Part shown: piece after piece, positions 59,560 through 64,000 of the stretch
Numbering within the stretch: position 1 is the first letter of the stretch
How the letters are laid out: each line of letters starts with the position of its first letter
DNA from: Nageia nagi
Lineage: Eukaryota > Pinophyta
DNA: 64,000 nucleotides
Assembly: GCA_050084985.1 (NCBI GenBank)
Contig: JBITNC010000001.1
Coordinates: 193,750,001-193,814,000, forward strand
Direction of reading: 5' to 3'
Translations under genes and position numbers: made by a program
Notes under the pieces: generated by a model
The model's database searches: none
The model's input: only the letters and a program-made list of their open reading frames with translations
What the model was told of the DNA's origin: nothing

Positions 59560-60510
59560 TTTTACAAATTATAAAGGGCTAAAACTATAGTGTTAGTAAG
59601 GTACCTTTTGATGTTATCCAAATCTTTTTGACACTTTTCATCCCAAATGAATTTATCACCTTTCTTTAGCAAATGATAAATGGGGAAGTCATATATGCTA
59701 GCTGAGTAATGAACCTTCTGATGGCTTGAACTTTCCCTTGAATACTTCTCAACTCTTTCAAATTCTTAAAAAGATACAAATTGATAATATCTAAAACTTT
59801 CTTGGGATCCATCTCTATACCTCTTCTTGAAACAATGAACCCAAGTAATTTACTTTAGGAGACTGTAAATGCACACTTTTGAGGCTTCAACTTCAACTTG
59901 TATTCTCTCATTCTTTGAAAACTCTTTCACAAATTTGAAATATGATCATATTTGGTTGTGGAATTTACTATAATATCATCAACATACACCTCAATACTAT
60001 TATGGATCATATCATGGAACATACTATGGCTCTTTAATAAGTTACAACTACATTCTTTAGACCAAAAGGCATGACCACCCAACAAAATGTGCCTCAAGGA
60101 GTAACAAAAGTTATCTTATGTTGGTCCTCCTTATTGATCCTAATTTGATTATAGTTAAAAACTCCATCCATAAAAGATAAAATCTCATGGTATTTTGTTG
60201 AATATACAATCATGTCAATGTTAGGCAAAGGAAAGGCATCTTTAGGATATTCCTTGTTGATATCCTTAAACTTTGTACATCTTGTTTCACCATTAGGCTT
60301 AGTTGCAAGCATAATATTAGAAATCCATGGAGAATAATCAATAGAAATAATAAAATTAGCAACAAGATACTTTTCAATTTCCTTTTTAATATCAAGGGCT
60401 ATCCTAGGATGCATCTTTCTAGGCTTTTGTTGGATTGGTTTTACATTTTCATTGATCACTAGGCTACGAGAGATAAAATTGGGATCAAGAAAAATCATAT
60501 CATAATAAGT
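59560..60510 (-). pseudogene. reverse transcriptase of second gypsy element
   Basis: Open piece 60094-60498 codes PIQQKPRKMHPRIALDIKKE, IISIDYSPWISNIMLATKPN, FPLPNIDMIVYSTKYHEILS and FMDGVFNYNQIRINKEDQHK. It continues with VVMPFGLKN and a broken catalytic YMDD-equivalent region (VYVDDI expected; stops here) near 59950-60000, and the palm/thumb KVNYLG region near 59820. Confidence 0.88.
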
Positions 60511-61586
60511 CCAAGAAAATACATTAAATAATTCTTTTAATAGTAGGTGATACCTTTCCCATTATTTTGAAGGTTTTATCAATCATGGATCCTCTTAGGA
60601 ACTGATGTTTACTTCTACTATTTCTTCACTAAGATAAGATATTTTATCATTGAGTTAGGAAGGCATAGGAAATGCCCCCAATCCTACATCAAAAATCAAT
60701 GGAGTAGTGATGCTATGAATATGTCATCATCACCCAATTAAAGGATGGTATATCTAATTTGTGAAACATAGATTACCTACACCTATGACTGACTCAACAA
60801 AAAATGAAGAGAAAATGAACAAAAAATGAAGAGTAGGGTGAGGCTCTAATATTCAATGTCTGCAGACCTCCTCACCAAAATAAGCTTGATTTTATATGAA
60901 CCAAGTTATGAGCCTCTTTTCATTGGATTTGGGGAACTCACTCTATGACCCCAACTTCTTAAAATATCATCATCATTTCTGACTATATCCACTCTAATCA
61001 AATTCATAGGAGGTAAGAATGGATTTACATAATAAGCATATAACTTCACTTTTGGACCATGCATCATGTCATAATGCAAATATCCATCAAATATATCTCT
61101 GGTGCATCCTTGATAACTATTACCAATATGTTGAATGATTGGAAATGATGAAGATGAGCTAAGTTTAGACTCATAAAATCCAACATCGATTTTTCTCTTA
61201 TGATGACATTCATTCAGAATAGGCTCTATGATACCCTGCTCATTCTTACCTAATCCTTTTTCACCATACTAAAATTTATGCCTCTATTTATTATCAAAAG
61301 TAGAATAGATACTATTAAAATGCATACTTACCTAACTTGGCAATTTTTACAAAATAGAAGTTGTATTTTCATTAATAGATGTACTTTTTTCTTTGTATTC
61401 TTGATAGAGAACATTTACGTATTCAATAGGATCATCATTTTTCTTAGGAATAGAGTGGGAACAATCAATTTTAGGCTCCTCCAAGTGGTAATGTTGCATT
61501 TTTTAGACTTAAAGAGGCTTTCCAAGTTTCTTAAAGTTTTTCCAAATGTCGATCTTTGGAATTTTATATACTCTAAGGCTTACCTC

Positions 61587-62315
61587 TCATAGAGTGGCAT
61601 TAGTGATAGGTGTTGGTGCATATTCCTCATTTTTAACAAAATCATGAGCAATCAATAACCTCTTAGTTGATTCACATATATCGATAGGATTATCTTCTAT
61701 ATGAATAGTATCATGCTTTCCTTTGTGCATAAATTTAATCAATCGATGCAATGTGGAATTGATAGACCTAATCTTATAGATCCATGGTCTACCAAGCAAC
61801 AAGTTATATGGTAATTTCACATAAAAAATATGAACTTTTTGATGAATGATTTTACCACCTACTTCAATAGGCATAGACAAAGATCCAATACATTCCTTTT
61901 CAATATTATTAAACTCTTTTATGCTAATAATGGTTCTTTTCATTTTTGCATAAATTTGAGGGAAATATTTTTGCAATAATTCAAATGAACATACATTGAC
62001 ATTTGAACCAATATCAATCAAAGCTTTATTAATAGGAACATCATCAATGTTAACATGAATATACATTCCTAGATTCTTCTCAACAATATCTTCACTAGGT
62101 AATTCACTCTCTTGAAAGGAAAGCATTTTACAAACTAAATCAGTATTAATATTTTCTATTATATCAACAAACTTAGCAACAAGAATATCTACATCAACTT
62201 TAGTTTTATTAAGTGCATCAAATAAAGCATTTATATGATCAATTGATAATTGCAAAAGTTTGAAAATACTTATCTCAGCATGAGTTACCTTTATTTTCTC
62301 AAGGAGTTGTTGCAT
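61587..62315 (-). CDS. aspartic protease region of second gypsy element (open frame)
   Basis: 242-codon open frame, the longest pol frame in this element. Features: MYIHVNIDDVPINKALIDIG then SNVNVCSFELLQKYF, where D-I-G replaces the catalytic D-[ST]-G; IEVGGKIIHQKVHIFYV and YNLLLGRPWIYKIRSINSTL, the flap/ILGRPWL region of plant gypsy proteases. The Thr/Ser-to-Ile change probably inactivates it. It precedes RT and follows gag on the same strand. It is part of a polyprotein, not an independent gene. Confidence 0.75.
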   Translation of the reverse strand: MQQLLEKIKVTHAEISIFKLLQLSIDHINALFDALNKTKVDVDILVAKFVDIIENINTDLVCKMLSFQESELPSEDIVEKNLGMYIHVNIDDVPINKALIDIGSNVNVCSFELLQKYFPQIYAKMKRTIISIKEFNNIEKECIGSLSMPIEVGGKIIHQKVHIFYVKLPYNLLLGRPWIYKIRSINSTLHRLIKFMHKGKHDTIHIEDNPIDICESTKRLLIAHDFVKNEEYAPTPITNATL

Positions 62316-62339
62316 ACCATAATTGTGAGGGATGTTTAT

Positions 62340-63475
62340 TCATTTTGATGTGGCCACATTGATGCTCCCTCAGGTCTTCCTCTCTTAGAGATGGTGCATA
62401 GTTCTTGGTTTAAAATGATATTTGTTGTAAGGGGTTCATCTTCCTTTGAATAAACTACATGAGCCTCATATTATATCTTACCATCATCCAACAATTTCCA
62501 TAATTGTTTCCTTAAGATCATATATGCATTTGTTCTATGACCTTTAACCTTATGATATTTGTAAAATGTAACTTCATTGTACCAACTAGGCTTATCATCA
62601 TATGGACCTAGCTCTTATTTTGGATGAGGTTTTATGAGTCTTTTTTTGTAAATAATCCTTGAACATAACAATAGTGGCAAAATGTAGCCTATTTTCTTTC
62701 TATGGCATGTACCTCTTTATCTTCCTTTTTTTGATGTCTACCTCCCTTAGTCTTCTTGTTAGGGTTTCAATATTTTAAGTCACCCATGTCAACTATGCAC
62801 TTTTCTTTTTGGGTAAGCCTCTACACATTTTTGTAAATGATAGTGTTATGTAATCCAAGGCTATGAACTATAATTTAGGATGGATATTATGGAAAAACAT
62901 GGATGTGACATGAAACTTGGACAAGGGTTCAAGAATCATGCTCCATATCTTTCAGAATCTTTGATAAAATTTATTAAATATATCATTTTAACCTTGAATA
63001 GCACTAACTAAATCTAAAACTATAATTTGTCTAGGAGTAAGATATTTGAAATGGATATAAAATTTTGAGATATGTTGTGCATAGAAATTAATTTATTTAG
63101 CAAAGAGAATTACCAATTAAGTGCATCACCTCTGCATGTAGTAGGGAAGTATTTATCCATCAAGTTATCATTTATCTCAAATTTCAATTAGAATTTCATT
63201 TCAAAAGCCTTGATATGATCCATAATATCTTCCTCATCATTGTATGTGTCAAAAATAAGTTCTAGTTATAAATTGGGTGCCCTAGTATTATGAATCTCAT
63301 CACATATGGATTCAAATCCCTAAACATGGGTTGACACCTCCAATAGATTGATTGTAACCCCCAATATTAAAGACTTCACTTTTCTCTTCATTTCCATATA
63401 GCATTTTCTTAAGATTAGATTTGGTGGCCACATCAAATATATTAACCATGGCAAGGAACTCAGCAAGTTCCATTT
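62340..63475 (-). pseudogene. gag of second gypsy element
   Basis: Starts at ATG 63473 or nearby: MELAEFLAMVNIFDVATKSN then LKKMLYGNEEKSEVFN. After a shift it reads NDEEDIMDHIKAFEMKF and DNLMDKYFPTTCRGDALN, a Retrotrans_gag core. A histidine/cysteine relic HKVKGHRTNAYMILRKQLWK near 62500-62560 precedes the protease. Several stops. Confidence 0.75.
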
Positions 63476-63561
63476 TTAAAACATTTTAAAATTCAATATT
63501 AGCCCTATCCAAAACCTTAGGGTTTTAGTGCAACTAGTGAAAAATAATGTGATGTATTTAA

Positions 63562-63579
63562 AAGAAGTTGGGTTCACCA
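63562..63579 (-). other. primer-binding site of second gypsy element
   Basis: Minus strand TGGTGAACCCAACTTCTT two bases inside the 5' LTR. It begins with the TGG expected opposite a tRNA CCA end. The tRNA species is not identified. Confidence 0.55.
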
Positions 63580-63581
63580 AT

Positions 63582-64000
63582 TGTTATAACTAAAATAATT
63601 ATTATTAGGGTTATTTATAGAATATTAATTTAACCATTATACTATAAAATAATAGAAAATTGATAACATGAAAGATTACAATGACCTAATTGACCTTGAC
63701 CTATCAAAATTAGATTTATGAAAGATACAAACTTGTACTTTACCTATGATGGTGAATGAAGATGAAGTTCAATTAAAAGAGGATGAATGAAGAGATTATT
63801 CAAAAGATGGAACCATGAATCCAACCTCAACCTAACATCAGTGCTAGGAACCCAATGACATCTCTTAGTTACCATTCTATAATACCTCATCCTTTCGCTT
63901 GATGTCATCATCCCATATTTGATGTATGAAATCTTGCTCATGAATGGATGAAAGATCGCAAGAATACAATGCTTAGAGTATAAAAAAAAACTAAAAATGA
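63582..64000 (-). repeat. 5' LTR of second gypsy element (partial)
   Basis: Begins TGTTATAACTAAAATAATT and matches 55719-56140 of the left LTR; truncated by the window end. Confidence 0.88.

Larger units (their letters stand above)
55719..64000 (-). mobile_element. second Ty3/gypsy LTR retrotransposon, 5' LTR cut by window end
   Basis: 875-bp 3' LTR (55719-56593) and a matching 5' LTR from 63582 to beyond 64000. Minus-strand order gag, protease, RT, RNase H, integrase is the standard gypsy order. A polypurine tract and primer-binding site are in place. The outer LTR dinucleotides of the left copy read TA instead of TG/CA at both ends. Stops and frameshifts occur, though the protease frame is open for 242 codons. 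Confidence 0.9.

Overview
This window looks like nuclear DNA from a seed plant with a large, repeat-filled genome, most likely a gymnosperm. The base composition is very AT-rich and CpG-poor. There are many old, nested LTR retrotransposons, decayed PLS-type pentatricopeptide (PPR) sequence, and only one gene that looks intact. The organism is an inference; nothing here names a species.

The single convincing host gene is a GT61/DUF563-type Golgi glycosyltransferase on the minus strand (15328-17046), intronless as far as can be read. Its first ~38 codons and ~860 bp of upstream DNA recur as a decayed direct copy at 19541-20592. A 5'-truncated LINE-type reverse transcriptase lies exactly between the two copies.

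Layout: 1-1169 repetitive DNA with a short tandem repeat. 1170-10415 is a complete old Ty1/copia element (minus strand, 5-bp target duplication, initiator-Met primer site) whose RT is split by a 1.1-kb TIR transposon at 3258-4367. 10416-15000 is LTR debris and unassigned sequence. 15-17 kb is the GT61 gene, and 17.9-20.6 kb the LINE and the gene's duplicate. 22-28.4 kb is a plus-strand copia remnant into which a very young, non-autonomous copia-type element (23024-27310) has inserted. That young element carries a gag fragment fused in frame to an acidic ORF, and its leader holds shuffled pieces of a captured alcohol dehydrogenase gene. 28.5-39.9 kb is a graveyard of PPR pseudogene pieces, segmental and tandem duplications, and a ~28-bp minisatellite. 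40376-54340 is a complete 14-kb Ty3/gypsy element with 2-kb LTRs and a 5-bp target duplication, an RNase H placed upstream of RT, and a ~3.8-kb extra coding region downstream of integrase. 54514-55002 is a second copy of the TIR transposon family. 55719-64000 is a second Ty3/gypsy element whose 5' LTR runs off the window.

Nearly all coding sequence is therefore mobile-element pol/gag with stops and frameshifts. The best candidates for undescribed biology are the TIR family with 4-bp target duplications, the young gene-capturing non-autonomous LTR element, the odd domain order and extra ORF of the 14-kb gypsy element, and the LINE insertion flanked by ~1-kb direct repeats. All calls come from reading the sequence and comparing motifs from memory; no database search was run.
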